DNA of 64,000 nucleotides from Owenia fusiformis (taxonomy: Eukaryota; Annelida; Polychaeta; Sabellida; Oweniidae): positions 40,744,848 to 40,808,847 of the forward strand of contig CAIIXF020000006.1 in the NCBI GenBank assembly GCA_903813345.2. The letters are read 5' to 3'. Below the pieces are notes generated by a model. It was not told the DNA's origin and ran no database searches. It worked only from the letters and a program-made list of their open reading frames with translations. The translations under genes and the position numbers were made by a program. Numbering within the stretch: position 1 is the stretch's first letter; each line of letters begins with the position of its first letter. This document shows positions 11,861-24,430 of this stretch, piece by piece.

Positions 11861-12009
11861 CTAAAATAATGTGGACCTACCTTTTTTGCTTTCTTGAAGA
11901 ATTTTCTGACATTTCGAGGTAGAAGGTAACACTTGGTGACAAATGTACGGTGTATTTTTTGATGTGATTGCCACTTTCTTTTTATAAAATTCTAAATTGA
12001 CTAGAATAG

Positions 12010-12330
12010 CGAGGCAACTAAATGATTCGGAAATTGATCATATATTTTGATCCTAATCGCTCAGAAGGTGCCAAATAAGCCTAAATATTCAATTTTTATG
12101 TAAATACATAAATCGTGAATAGCTCAGAACGTGTCAAATAAGCCTAAAAATTCGATTTTTTAAAAATACGTAAATCATATATTTTGATCCCTAGAACGAT
12201 CAGAACGCATCAGAATCGCCCAGAATGCGCTAAAAATTCAGTTTTTTAAATACGCGAATCATATATTTTGATCATAGAATCGCCTAGAATGCACCAGAAT
12301 GCGCCAAATAAGCCTAAAAATTCAATTTTG
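12010..12330 (+). repeat. Degenerate ~100-bp tandem repeat, about 3 copies
   Basis: Recurring blocks of ATCATATATTTTGATC, a run of AGAACG/AGAATGC-type words, and CCAAATAAGCCTAAAAATTC, each followed by a T-rich tract. Lies inside the 11125-16815 element. Confidence 0.65.
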
Positions 12331-15300
12331 GGGAAATTATGACGTGCATGGACCTGGGGACAATTTGGGAAATACGGCTAATCTCAGCTTTAAGCGTTAA
12401 TATTTGCCTTATTTAAAAAGCTAACTATGTGCTTTATATATTCTTTTGAAGTATTTTTTATTTGCATTTCACTGAAATTATTTTTCCTTGAAAAGTATGA
12501 TTGTATCTCATCCATTCTCAATAACTAGGCACATTTCCATGAGTGAAATGGACCAAAAGTGAAGTTGGTTTAAATGGTTTCAATTTGATGTTTTATTATT
12601 TGAATATATGTCAAGTAGCTAAACCGCAAATATCTTCATCAATCTCAAACCCCTTCATGAAAAATTTGCATGTCGAAGCGCATATGATATTATCTTAAAA
12701 ATGCAAGTCTCTGTCATTAACGTTATAGTGGGGTGTCATATCAAGATACTTGTTTACTTTTTCATCTAAAAATAAGGATATATTTTGCCTTGATAATGAA
12801 TCATATATCAGAAATTTTGAAGATATATAATTGAAACACATTGAAGATGGAAATCACAGATGAACTTATTATTCCCTTTCACGAACAAATCCTAAGTGCT
12901 ACACGTCATTTCAATTTTGAAGAAAACCAGTCTAACTACGTTACATTTAGCTTTCTTTTCTGATGATGGATAGTATGAAGAATAAAATGATAGCTACGTT
13001 TTGGTGTTTGACACAGGAGGCATGATTTAATTGAGATTTATATATCATGACACCCTTGGTAACGTATATGATTCAAAAATAGTAACATCGTAGAATCAGC
13101 TATATCATTATGAATAATTGCAAAATATCAACTGGTGTTTCTTATATCATGTTTACACTGAAGTTTAAGCAATAATAACACTTGAAACAGACATAGTCCA
13201 ATGCCTAATCATGTTACGTAAATGATGGTGAAAGTCACTAAATTCTAAAATAGCTACATTAAAGATAACACCAACCTCAACTATGTATGCAACACATATG
13301 TAATTAACTAAGTGCAACGTGCGCTACATGTTTTAAAGAAAAAATGCAGGCTTAAAGTTACTTTTTCTTTCTTTACACATTTTAAATGCTAAAATCCTTT
13401 GTAACGATACAAAACTCACAATCGCGGAATCAATACTATTTAGTTTAAAATATGTGAGTATCGTCAAGAAGAAGCAACGCTAAGTGTCTCCTGATATCAT
13501 ACGATACATAACTACTAAAAACTTAACTTATTCCTCCATTACCTTTACTTTGTCATATATATCCTGGACCAAGTTTGCATCTCAGGACTCAGTTCGAATA
13601 GCCTTGGGGTTGGCTTCTCCATTTCAGATAAAATATTAGTATTGGAGATTTTCAGAGAAATAATGTCACTTTTTAGAGGAAAAAGACACATTTTGCTTCT
13701 CCATAAAATAATTTCCCTATCATTAGTCTCTACACTTACAAAAAATATTTAAATCAGCGGTTATCACAAACTGCAGTGACATATTCGCCAACGTGTACCC
13801 CAATATCTTCACTGTCAGTATGCATGTCTCTGAAATTAACACTTTTGAAAGGTGTTGTTGTATCTTCTTGTATATCCATAAACCTGTGTGCAGTTCGGCT
13901 TTGACACGATTTATTTGCGTTGACCAAGGTAGCCTATGTCCCTTTGCCTGTGACAACCGTCGGGTACACAGTCCCATTTTGTTGTCCTCTTGCAAAATTC
14001 ATGTTTAATGTGTAACCTGATCATGAAACACTGTCATAGCCGCTTGTGTCACAATGATTATTTCGGCATCACTGGGGTCATTAGCTGCCAATAGTATCTT
14101 CTCTGATTTTTCTTTTGTTTTTTCTTGCTGTTAGGCTATTTATTTATTCTTAAAACGACCTCTTTATCTTTTCAGATGACATTGCAGCTATTGGGACAAT
14201 AATATTATTGAACACGTTCTTTGGCCATGTATGATCCACCTATTTTGTTTTTTCCTCTCCTGATAGTATTTTTTAATTTCTGCACTAGTCTCTCCCATCT
14301 ACAAAGTGTACATGTTGATAAATAAATATACCGGTAAAGTTTTGACGGCAAACAAATGTGTGCAGCAGAGTTCATCAACTACGTTACCATCGGTAACGTA
14401 AGTTATCATATAAAAACACAGGGCCAGAGCTTCAATACAAAATCAATGATAGAAACGTGTTTTAATGTTCATTTTAACATTTATTCTAACAATGTTTATG
14501 TCATAGTTAACATTAAATTAACAACATATATTCGTTTCACATGAGAGATACTATATAGGGTGTAATACATACCTTAAATTGCGTGGTTTTATTCCGAAAA
14601 AGTGGTAGACTTTCTTGATTCAGATTCAAACCAATATGTGAGCTTAAATTTCCCTCGTTATAAACTTTATTCAGAGCTAGGAGTATGGTAATAGTTATTT
14701 TCGTACCACAAGGTATCGAAAATGATGGTATAGTAAATGATGCAAACGACACTCTCGCTGCTGTATTGTATTCAAACAAAGTTAAATTGGTTGAACATAG
14801 TGATCAATCAGGTACACCCCTACCATACAATTAGTTGATATAACATGAATATGCTCAGTTACGTATTGACCGTGGAAACATTGATCACGTAAATGATTTT
14901 CTTATCTATAACTTCTTGAAAAACTGTGATTATAATTTTCTAATGCCCAAATCTTCACGTTTCCAACAGCAACTTGTACGACTTTCTAACAAGTATTTAC
15001 ATGTGAATCCAGAAAAATATATAGCACATTGAATACATTATTTTTTCACCATCTTTATATAATTCATGGCACAAGGGGGTAAACATAAAAAAAGACTGGC
15101 GACATTTGCTTGGGAATATTTTTGGTACGGTGAAAATGTCAAAATGATCGTTTCTATCATTTGACTAGAAGCTAGGATCATCTTGTGTATAAGAAAACAC
15201 TTTATATGGGATGTTACGTATAAAAAGTTCTTCAATGACACCATACAATCCTGATTTTTGATATGGCGACAGTCACGTAAATTATGAATAGGCATATTCT

Positions 15301-15900
15301 AGAACATATAATAAAATATGTGTAACTTAGAAATCATATATTGCATACGTGCTTGGTAGAGGGTCATATATACTACTTGTAAACACATCAAAATTTGATG
15401 TCAGTAATGTTAATACTAAGACTGAGCCTGGCGACATCAATTGTGCCTAGTTATTGAGAATGGATGATCTACCATATTTTTAAAGTTAAATTTACCCCGA
15501 CATCGTCAAATACGCTGTAAGACGTAACATTTCACGCTCACACGGTTCGTTGAAATCGGTATAACTTTTGAAATACTGATCAGAATTTTACTAAAATTCA
15601 AATTTTATTCAAAAGAACGCGTGCATGTATGACGTCACAATTACATAACGGCTTCAGTTCAAATTGTCTTATATGTACGCTTTTTAAATTTTCAAAATTG
15701 TGTAAGGTTTTGAAGGCGAAGGAGACAAGCAATAAGTTTACCTTTATTTAACCTTCTAATTTAGGTATGATTTCAAATATAAATTAACTGCACAATATTG
15801 TCATGGCGAAATTTACAAAACAATAACAGATTTCTTTATTTTACAAATAATATCAAAATAAGAACTGATTTTAGAGACTTGAAAAAATGTAACGCATCGA
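12331..15900. other. Interior of element 11125-16815; no gene recognised
   Basis: AT-rich DNA with many stops. Short open stretches near 13723-13995 (minus strand) and 14830-15030 (plus strand) have coding-like composition, but I recognise no motif or splice structure in either. Confidence 0.4.
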
Positions 15901-16071
15901 TTTTTGACCACAAATTTCAATATGACAACGAACAGCTAAAGTGTACGCCGGTATATTTTGTCACTGTACGTTGTCGATGGTTAGGCGCGGTCATTGACGA
16001 TACAGAAGACGGTATATTCACCCTTGGTATACGCAGCTACGCAAAAGCTGGATCAGTTCGAAATAACGGTC

Positions 16072-16523
16072 ATAACTTGCTCAATATCGACTTCTGCGTG
16101 TCCAATTTGAAATATATGATATGACCCCAAATTTTTACAAATTTTTGAACGAAGCAAAACTCTTCAAATGAGCATTTTTTCTCTTTTATTTCGAGAAGGA
16201 CTTCCTCATTTTCACAATAACTTCTCTTTGGCACTTCCAATATATAAATCATATTTTTCTGCATCAAGGTATGATGCAAATAAAATGCATGTCATTTGCA
16301 TCATACCTTGATGTAGAAAAATATAATTTATATTTCGGAAGTACCAAAGAAAAGTTATTGCGAAAATGAGAAAGTCCTTCTCGAGAGAAAAGAAAAGAAA
16401 GGCGCATTTAGAGAATTTTGCTTCGTTTAAAAATCTGTAAAAATTTGGGGTACTTCAAATCATTCGGGGGAATCATAGATTTCCAATTGGACACGCAGAA
16501 GTCAATATTGAGCAAGTTATGGC
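16072..16523. repeat. ~450-bp palindrome centred near 16280
   Basis: Arms 16072-16274 and 16290-16523 are inverse complements with moderate divergence; the core reads GCATCAAGGTATGATGCAAAT and its inverse around a short spacer. A diverged relative with a different centre lies at about 56840-57490. Confidence 0.85.
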
Positions 16524-16815
16524 TGTTTTAAATTCAAATATAACCGTTATTCCGAAGCTTTTGCGTCCATACCGATCCATTTTCGTTAGCTGCGTATACC
16601 AAGGGTGATATTGTGGCGATTCACGACCACATTTGATCGAAATTGGGATTTCAAGTAATATATCATCACAAGAGCTTATCACATGCACGAATTAGCTACA
16701 ATGAGGTCCTATAAAACGAGGACCAAATGATTAAAAAGTTGAAGCGACGGTTATTTCCGCCATTTGTGACAACGGTATCTATCTGACTTTACCGTTGTCA
16801 GGCTATTTCGGTCTG

Positions 16816-17609
16816 AATAATGTATTTACCAGAAATGCTTGACGTAATTATAGAAGTTCAATATAAATGTATCTCAGAAGTCAAGTTAAACTCTGTATTT
16901 GGTAAATGGTAATCATCTACTTTTATAAGGGCGGAGCCCATTTTTGATCACTTATGTAATTGCATGATCTTTGACACTTATCAACCATGTAAATTGCAAA
17001 ATCCTATGTATTGAAGTGAATCAGAAGAAGCCCAGAAGATGTACCCTATGAAATGAAGAACTGTGGTGATGAGATTCATACTCAAGGCATATTAGCTCTA
17101 CCCCCTCCCACATCTGTTACTACCCCCCCCCCCGCCCGTACCCTTTGCAATAATTATAACACTTTGATCTATTACCAGAACGGCTTGATATAGATTATTA
17201 TAATAATAGAATTGCAGTATGAATGTATGAATGAGAGACCATTGAAACATTGCATACTAGCTCAAAATGATTTCAACAACTCTCAATTAAAATATTATGA
17301 TGATTGAAGATCAGCTGAATATTCCACAATGATAAACTACCCCCTGTGATTTTCATATTAGGGTCAAAAACTTCATTTTGACCACAAACTAATACATTTT
17401 TGGCTGCTAACTTACTACCTACTTGTTTTAAGTGCAAATCTATAATAGATAAACTCAAACATCTGCTAACTTATATCATCTATCATGATCACTCTACATC
17501 GCAGAGAGAGGACAAGTGTTTGTCATTCAGTCACAGGATGTTCTTGAGAATTCGATCTGTTCTTTTGGAGCCTTTAGAGTTGAACATGACACGAAAAATT
17601 AAGAACTTA
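16816..17609. other. No gene recognised
   Basis: AT-rich non-coding DNA with a C-run near 17125. No splice-bounded coding segment or known repeat structure was seen. Confidence 0.45.
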
Positions 17610-19805
17610 TCATTGTTAGGAGGGATATAGGGAACGCCTCCGTCCGTCCGCACGTCCGTCCGTCTGTCCGGGCGATAACTTTAATAAAGTTGGCCCGATT
17701 TTGTTCAGATTTTGTACAAATATGCCCTATGGGGGTAGAAGTTCTGCTCGAAAGCCGATTTTCAAAATAACCGCCATTTTAGTGCCGATTTTACAGTAAT
17801 TTAGGTACAATATATTCAATGCTTTATTGTACTAAAATGCCTTTTCGGGTAAGTGTAAAGCAAATAAACATGATGAAATAAAACCAAAGCTATACATACA
17901 ATTACAGTAACATACAATGCAAATTTTACATGGCATATAATGACAATATACAGGGTGGGCCAAAAAACAATACCCAACTTTAAAGCAGAATGAAAGTAGC
18001 TATGTTCAATATGATGCATTGATTTATATAGCATTTTAAAGGTAATTCATTTTCAAACAATCTGGTATATAACACTATGTCATGAAATCAATATTAACGT
18101 TTTATTATGCTTATTTGGGAGGCCGGGTCGGTATTTAAGGTATCCAGATTTTAGGAAGAAAATAGTATATCTGCGGAATAATGTTAATTTTTTATTCATA
18201 GAATATAATTTTGTTCTAGGTAAATATATCTAGGTGTATATTTGCATATTGTGTGACTAAACTTATTGTTTATGAATTTTAGTGTTATTTATTATCAATA
18301 AGTACTCAAAGGGGGTCTGTTAAAAGACATTAAACGTATATGTGACGAGGATTTCATTTTCCAACAAGACATTGCCTCGTACCATAGATCAAAGGAGACA
18401 TTGGCATTTCTTTGCAAACAAGGTGTCAATTTGATGCTTGGCCACCCAACAGCCCTAATGCTAATGTGTTTGATTACCATAAATGGAGCCATCTCGAGGA
18501 AATGGTCCAATCAAAAGGATCCAATAAACAGTATTGATGAGCTGAAACAGAATCCTAGTGCTGAAATGAATTGTAACAGAAATCTCTCAATAAGGCTATT
18601 GATAGATTGCGCTACCACTTGAAGCTTATTGTTGATGCAAAGGTGAGGGGGTGGGGTGTATTGAGCAATTGGTAAAATTGTTTAAATAAATAAAGTGTAA
18701 AATGTTATTAAACAACACTGAAATTAATAAACAATAAATTTAGTCACACAATGATGCAAATATCTATATCCAAGCATGTATTCACCTAACAAAAGAATGA
18801 TATTCTATAAATAAAAAATTAACATAATCCCGCAGATTTACTATTTTCTCCCTAAAATCTAGAAACCCTAAATAGCTACCCTGCCTCACAAATAAGCATA
18901 ATAAAACTTTGCTATTAATTTCATGACATAGTGTTTTAAAATGATATGTAAGTCAATGTACCATATTGAGTGTAACTATTTTTATCCTGATTTGAAGTTG
19001 GGTATTGTTTTTTTGGCCCACCCTGTACATGTAATGCGATTGACTGATCATTAGATATATACCAACCACTACTAGCCTACATGTATATATTTATATTGTT
19101 AATATAGTTGATATCTTTTCAATTATTTCATAAAGGTATTTTGCAAAGGTGATTCACATGTTACCCTCAGCATTAAACAATATAAGCCTTTTCTTCGAGA
19201 GTCAATACAGTTCGATTTGGGCAAATTGAGTTAAACGTATCAAAGTATTCATACATGTATCTCATTTTTTCCAATTTTTGTCATTCAAAAATAAAATGAG
19301 TTTATAAATGTTTAAAATGTAAAAAAATAAGATATTAATGAAGCTAGAAATGTAGATATTTAAGAAACACATGGCAGCCATCTTGAAAAATGGCGGATTT
19401 TACATGCTATTTTACGATTTTTGCTGTTACTTGAAAAGTAGTGAAAATGGCCGCCATTTTAATGTGTGTTATTTTACGTTTTTTACTATAACCCAAAAAG
19501 TAATAGAGTGATTTTGTTAATATTTCATATGTTAATACTCATAAGCATGGCACTCTGTCTTATGACAATTTGGCTTGCAGTCATTTTGGAAATGGCCGCC
19601 ATTTACATGTGCGCGATTTTGTTGAAATCTATATGTGCCTACTTTGAAGCAATAATTATACTTTCTTATGACAATTTGGCCAGTGGGCGACCATTTTGAA
19701 AATGGTGTTCAACTGGCTATTTTTGTGTGTGTTATTTTACATTTTTTGCTATAACTGAAAAGGTGGCTGTTCGATGGGATTTGCTACGCTTTGGCGTTGC
19801 TGTTA
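17610..19805. repeat. Dispersed repeat (GGAACGCCTCCGTCCGTCC type), copy split by a mariner
   Basis: Starts with GGAGGGATATAGGGAACGCC and a TCCGTCCG run and ends TTTGCTACGCTTTGGCGTTG. The same start and end bound 58845-59705. Both copies contain GTAGAAGTTCTGCTCGAAA, GATTTTCAAAAT and degenerate ~120-180-bp internal repeats built around AGCGATTTTGTTCATATTT and AAATGGCCGCCATTT. In this copy the mariner-like element 17951-19025 splits the sequence. Confidence 0.75.
17951..19025 (+). mobile_element. Tc1/mariner-like element with long inverted ends
   Basis: It begins CAGGGTGGGCCAAAAAACAA and ends in the inverse, flanked by TA (17949-17950, 19026-19027). Inverted similarity continues for about 340 bp on each side, leaving a ~400-bp core. 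The core (18299-18650, + strand) is the C-terminal end of an IS630/mariner-type transposase: FQQDIASYHRSKETLAFL contains the second catalytic Asp, followed by QGVN and a degraded PPNSPDLNP-like stretch. The N-terminal half is absent, so the copy is non-autonomous. Confidence 0.85.
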
Positions 19806-20299
19806 TCTAGTTACGTTATTGTTACGTTATCGATAGAGCTCATGTCATGTCATCTTTTAAATTTGATAGAGTACTTTAATTTTGACTGAAGTACCCATGC
19901 TATTTGGCAAAACTTTGTCTAAAAGATTAGAATTGCATTGACAGACGCGTTCCAATATAAAGAGGTCTGCTTTCAGTCTGGGTCAGTCTAGACCTTTCAA
20001 TGTAATCCTGTCAGTTTGCAGACTGTTGGGGAGGGTCATGACTTAAGCAATGAGATAACTTACATTTATCATATTTATGACGTCAATTTATTGTAAAAAG
20101 TCAAACACACGATATTGTGAGTTGTTATATTCAACCAATTCTGACTTTTACCATATTTACGGGAATTTTTGAAATTATCTCAATTTGGCCCAAGGATACA
20201 TACATTGTACATCTGCATGTTCGGTATATTACAAAAAAATATAAAAAAAACTATTGAGACAGAACCATGTTCCCTTTTTCTTTTTACAGAGTGTATTCA

Positions 20300-20947
20300 A
20301 TTGTTGCACGGTGTATAAGCATGACGGTTACGACACATCTGAAAACGAGGTTGGACGGTTACGTTCACTGATTCATGCAATAAAATTGCCACGATGGAAC
20401 AGAAAGCTAAGGCTGGTGCATTATTTTCTACTACTGTGTATCAATGAACGCACACACGACTTTTATAAGCGTCGCGTTCGGGGGTGCATTCAGTAATAGT
20501 ATATTTTGAACGTAGTCTTTGCAAATTGATGCCCGGGGATAACATGAAATAAGCGAAAAACTGTCGAGTTTGAAATTCAACACTACATAAAACTTAGTAA
20601 TTTGTTTATTTTCCTTGTACATACAAAGCCAATTAAGCATTGGAAGCCACCTAATATGTTGTACTCAAGCCATAATTATGTCTTTTGAATTTGCGGTAAC
20701 GCAAAAAAATTGATGGACGGTTGCGCGAACCTCGTTCATATATGAAACCCCGTTTCATTTCATATCGCTCGTGATCCAAAATTGAAATGTTGCTAGATAT
20801 TTTTCAACCGGATTTGATTTGAGTCCTGAAAACAAATATAGGCAATTCAATATTCCATTTCTTACCCGTTATAACAATAACATGGAGAGTACATGTACAT
20901 GTACGTAACCGTCTGCTTAATCTAATGTACAACTTATACAATACGTT
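20300..20947. repeat. Dispersed ~0.8-kb repeat (family B), main part of copy 1
   Basis: The sequence from GTGTATAAGCATGACGGTTACG onward matches the inverse complement of 31930-32775 over almost its whole length, with moderate divergence. It is interrupted at 20948 by the CAC-ended element; its last bases (CGTTACCGTCCATA) resume at 25232. Both ends carry ATG(G)ACGGT-ACG, so it is probably itself a TIR element. Short open stretches in it are not genes. Confidence 0.8.
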
Positions 20948-21431
20948 CACACCGGAATAGCCTGACTACGGTAAAGTCAGATGCCGTTGTCACAAATGGC
21001 TGACACCGGTTCGTATTCGATTTGATTTTCACGAAATATAAGTTCAATAGAGCACGTATATTAAATTCATTTGGCAGACAAATCAATAAAAGTGTCTTGG
21101 TACTCACCGTATAGTTGATAATCTTCTACCATCTAAATAAAACCTTCAATTTAACTGATCAAGATATGGCATGGGACAACGGATACTGTAAAAATGACAA
21201 CGGTAAATGTGGGTCAAATGTGCTCTAAAATTGAGATGACAACGGTATCTAGAAAGACAACGGTAATGTAACGCTAGAAGCATTGAATTTTTATGGTTTG
21301 ACTCTATGAAACAACTGAAAAGATTTATGAAGTCTAAAATAATAGTTATGATTATTTTTAGTTGTGCCCCGGCATATTATTACCTCTGCTTTAAATGTGG
21401 AAGAGGTGACAACGAAATTTCCAGCAAGCTG

Positions 21432-22715
21432 CTGTTCAATTCAATTCAATTCAATTTATTATTCAATTCTAGTTTTCATACAATATTAATTTACAAGTGA
21501 TATGAAAAGGACACCCCGAGGGGGGTGTATGGATTCCATGTTTTGAAAAAATAAAATGTGTTATACATAAAGCATGTAATGTTACAACAGTTATTGTAGT
21601 GTACAAATTTACAAAGCATACATTTTTAATTATCTTGATGTAACATAGTGGAAGTATGGTTCAAACTAACTAATAATGACTTAACAAATTGGACTTAAAC
21701 TTTCGTTGAAACATTTTTATATGAATTGAGTTTCTCAAATCAGTAGATAAAGAGTTATAAATTGATGGGCCACTTTTCCCGATTGATTTCCTTCCATATT
21801 TTGTTCTAAAAGGTTGAACAATCAAATCATTTTTTGATTTTGTGTCATGTGAGTGAATTGTTGATCTTAATGAGAAAAGATGGATGAATTTTTTAAAAGG
21901 GAAATCAGGCGATTGTACAAAGCTAGCTGTTTGATGGGAATGTATATCAAATACATTTAAATGTTTAGCTTCTGAAATAGTGGACCTGAAGCGGCAAAGC
22001 TATCAGAATACGTAATGACTCTTAAGAATTTATTTTGCAATATATATAATTTCTGAATGAGTGTTTTTATGGCATTTCCCCATAAGATATTTCCATAGCT
22101 TAAGTAAGAATAAATCATTGAATAATAATTGTAGTCATGTCATTCAAGGTCAGTCGATGTCTAGTCCTGTATACTATACCAATCAAATTAGAGATTTTTG
22201 TCCATATAGCATTAATGTGAGGAGACCAGTGTAACTTTGAATCAATGATAACACCAATGGAATTAATTTCTTTCACCTCTTCAATTGGTTGGTTGTCAAT
22301 CTTAAGGATAATATTCTTGTTGTTCAGATCTCTTTTATTGCTAAATATCATAAACTTGTTTTTTTCAACATTAAGAGTTAGTTTATTTGCCTTCATCCAA
22401 TTTGAGACATTTTGTAGTTCTTCATTCATTTTAATGACTAGATTTTCAATATGTTTGTCAGTAAGCGCAATATTTGTGTCGTCAGCATATAAAACAAAGG
22501 ATAGTTTATTTGAGACGAGATATATGTCGTGAATGAATATTATAAATAAGAGGGGGCCTATTACTGACCCTTGTGGTACTCCATATTCAACTGTATTTTC
22601 AATTGATCTATATTTCACATCAGTCTCTGTAAATTGGTCAAGTGAAACATTCTTCTTTGTAGTGTCGTTGCAATAGATGAATGCATGTTTGTGATTGTTT
22701 TTGTTAATAAGTACA
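21432..22715 (-). pseudogene. 5'-truncated LINE 3' end (CR1/Jockey-type reverse transcriptase)
   Basis: Minus strand. The coding part, 22115-22715, carries YGVPQGSVIGPLLFIIFIHD, LSFVLYADDTNIAL (RT catalytic box with the YADD aspartates) and NKLTLNVEKNKFM (thumb-proximal motif). The 3' end at ~21432-21460 is a short tandem of ATTGA-type units, as in CR1/L2-type elements. The 5' part of the element is missing. Nested inside 20948-25230. Confidence 0.8.
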
Positions 22716-24430
22716 CTTGTTCCCAATTAATGTCAATGTTATTATCCAATTTCTCTATCCATTTTGCTTGTGTCTTGTCTTGTTTACATTTCATTGACTT
22801 GGTTAGTTGGTGGTACATGAAACTATTCTGTGATCCACTGTCTAAATATCCCTCATAAAGATTTTGATTATGTGGATTTTCAACTAGTATATTCCGCTTC
22901 CATTCTTGTGGAATACCTTGTATTATACCATGTAGGTATAAGAAATTATTTCCAGTTATATTATATTTTTGTTTTACTTGGTTGAAATTCATAAGTTCTC
23001 CATTGTCTCTGTATATGTCCTTTATGTATATAATTCCTTTTTCGTACCCATCTTCATTCCATATAGGTTTCCCATTTATCCTGATGTGTGAGTTGTTCCA
23101 TATTATCTCGTTTGCTGCATTTTCAATATCTAACTCTTTTTGAAATTCACCTTTGACCATATTTTAAATGTCTCTTTCAAAGAGTTTAATCGTAACTCAT
23201 TTTGAACTTTTCGTTCTAATTCTCTTATATTAAACTTCCAAATGTGTTCTGTATTAAATTTTCCAATATATATTTTCCATAATTTAGCCCATTTGTTTCT
23301 CTGTTTCCCATCATTGTACATCGCGCTATCTTATCTTGTTTGTTGCTCCATATGGATTTATAGAAGCTTGACTCTATGTCTTGAATAAGGTCTTCTTTTG
23401 GCATCGGTAGCACTGTTGCCATGTAAGTAATTTGGGAAAGAAGTAAAGACTTAACTAAGGTGATTTTTCCAAGTGGAGTAATGTTTCTTCCTTCCCATGA
23501 CTTAATTATGTCTTTAATTCTCTTTTTAGCTTTTGGGTAATTCAGGTCTGCAATAAGTTGTCTGTTTGATAAAGGTATTGTGATCCGAAGTATGGTTACT
23601 TTATCTGCTGTAAATTTAATATTTAGTTCTCTACATGTTTGTTCTGTCTGTTGTTGTGCTTCTGGTTCTAAGCTTATATCTCCAATATAATAATACTGAC
23701 ATCTGTTTTGTTTTTGTTTATTTTTAAACCTGAAATTTCTCCAATTTTTGGGAATAAATTTATTGCTTTTTTCACTGATTCTGTTGACCTAAGTAACAGT
23801 GTAGTGTCATCAGCGTATTGGGATATTTTTATTTCTGTGTCATCAGGTTTGATTCCTTCTATTCGTATATCTTGTATGAAGTCCCATTCAATGGTATCAA
23901 AAGCTTTTTCAAAATCAATGAGCGTGATGATTCCCCATGTGTTATGTATTTCCAAATGCTCCATGCTGTCAATAATTAATTGTATATTTTCTCCAATGTG
24001 TCGGCCTTTAATAAAACGTGTTTCATCTTGATTATATTCTTTAAGTGCATCTTGATCCTTTCTGCTATAGCTCTTGTAGCGATTTTAAAGTCAATATTGA
24101 GGAGACTTATTGGTCGCCAATTTTTTAAGTCCAAAATATCTTTAGCTTTCATTGGAAGTAGAGATACGACAGCACGTCTTTGTTCTGTTGACATTTCGCC
24201 GTTTTGAAAAGTTAAAGCTTTCTTTAAAAGCTTACAATGTCATTTTTGATAAAATTCACTTGTAAAGCAATCTGATCCCGGGATTTATTATTTTTTAAAG
24301 CTTTAATTTGTTCCAAAACCTCTTCCTCTGTTATTTTGCCTTCGCATGACTGTTTTCCCCTTCTGATGATGTTTAATAATAGTTGATAAATTTCGCTAAT
24401 GATGCATTGTGGGATTGTAGAATTAATCCA
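22716..24430 (-). pseudogene. L1/Tx1-type LINE ORF2 remnant
   Basis: Minus strand, broken by frameshifts. From its 5' side: KITEEEVLEQIKALKNNKS (~24300), LKNWRPISLLNIDFKIATRA (RT motif, ~24100), WGIITLIDFEKAFDTIEWDF (~23920), then a deletion straight to SQYADDTTLLLRSTESV (catalytic YADD, ~23800). The C-terminal region is near 22730-23160 (IRINGKPIWNEDGYEKGIIY). Part of the palm between EWDF and the YADD box is missing. It abuts a different LINE in the same orientation at ~22716. Confidence 0.8.

Larger units (their letters stand above)
11125..16815. mobile_element. 5.7-kb DNA transposon-like element with CAC termini (family A, copy 1)
   Basis: The left end, CACACCGGAATAGCCTGACA, is matched in inverse at the right end (…GTTGTCAGGCTATTTCGGTCTG), with ~50 bp of inverted similarity including the recurring motif CCGTTGTC. 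Flanks AATTA and AATAA are compatible with a slightly mutated 5-bp duplication. Further internal inverted similarity links 11400-11475 with 15925-15985. No transposase was recognised, so it is non-autonomous or too decayed. It contains other insertions, including a hairpin MITE, a tandem repeat and a large palindrome. The relation to 20948-25230 is clear over both ends. Confidence 0.75.

Noticed and set aside
23674-24031. Plus-strand open frames opposite the LINE
   Set aside because: Shadow of the minus-strand RT remnant, which has the YADD and WRPISLLN motifs.
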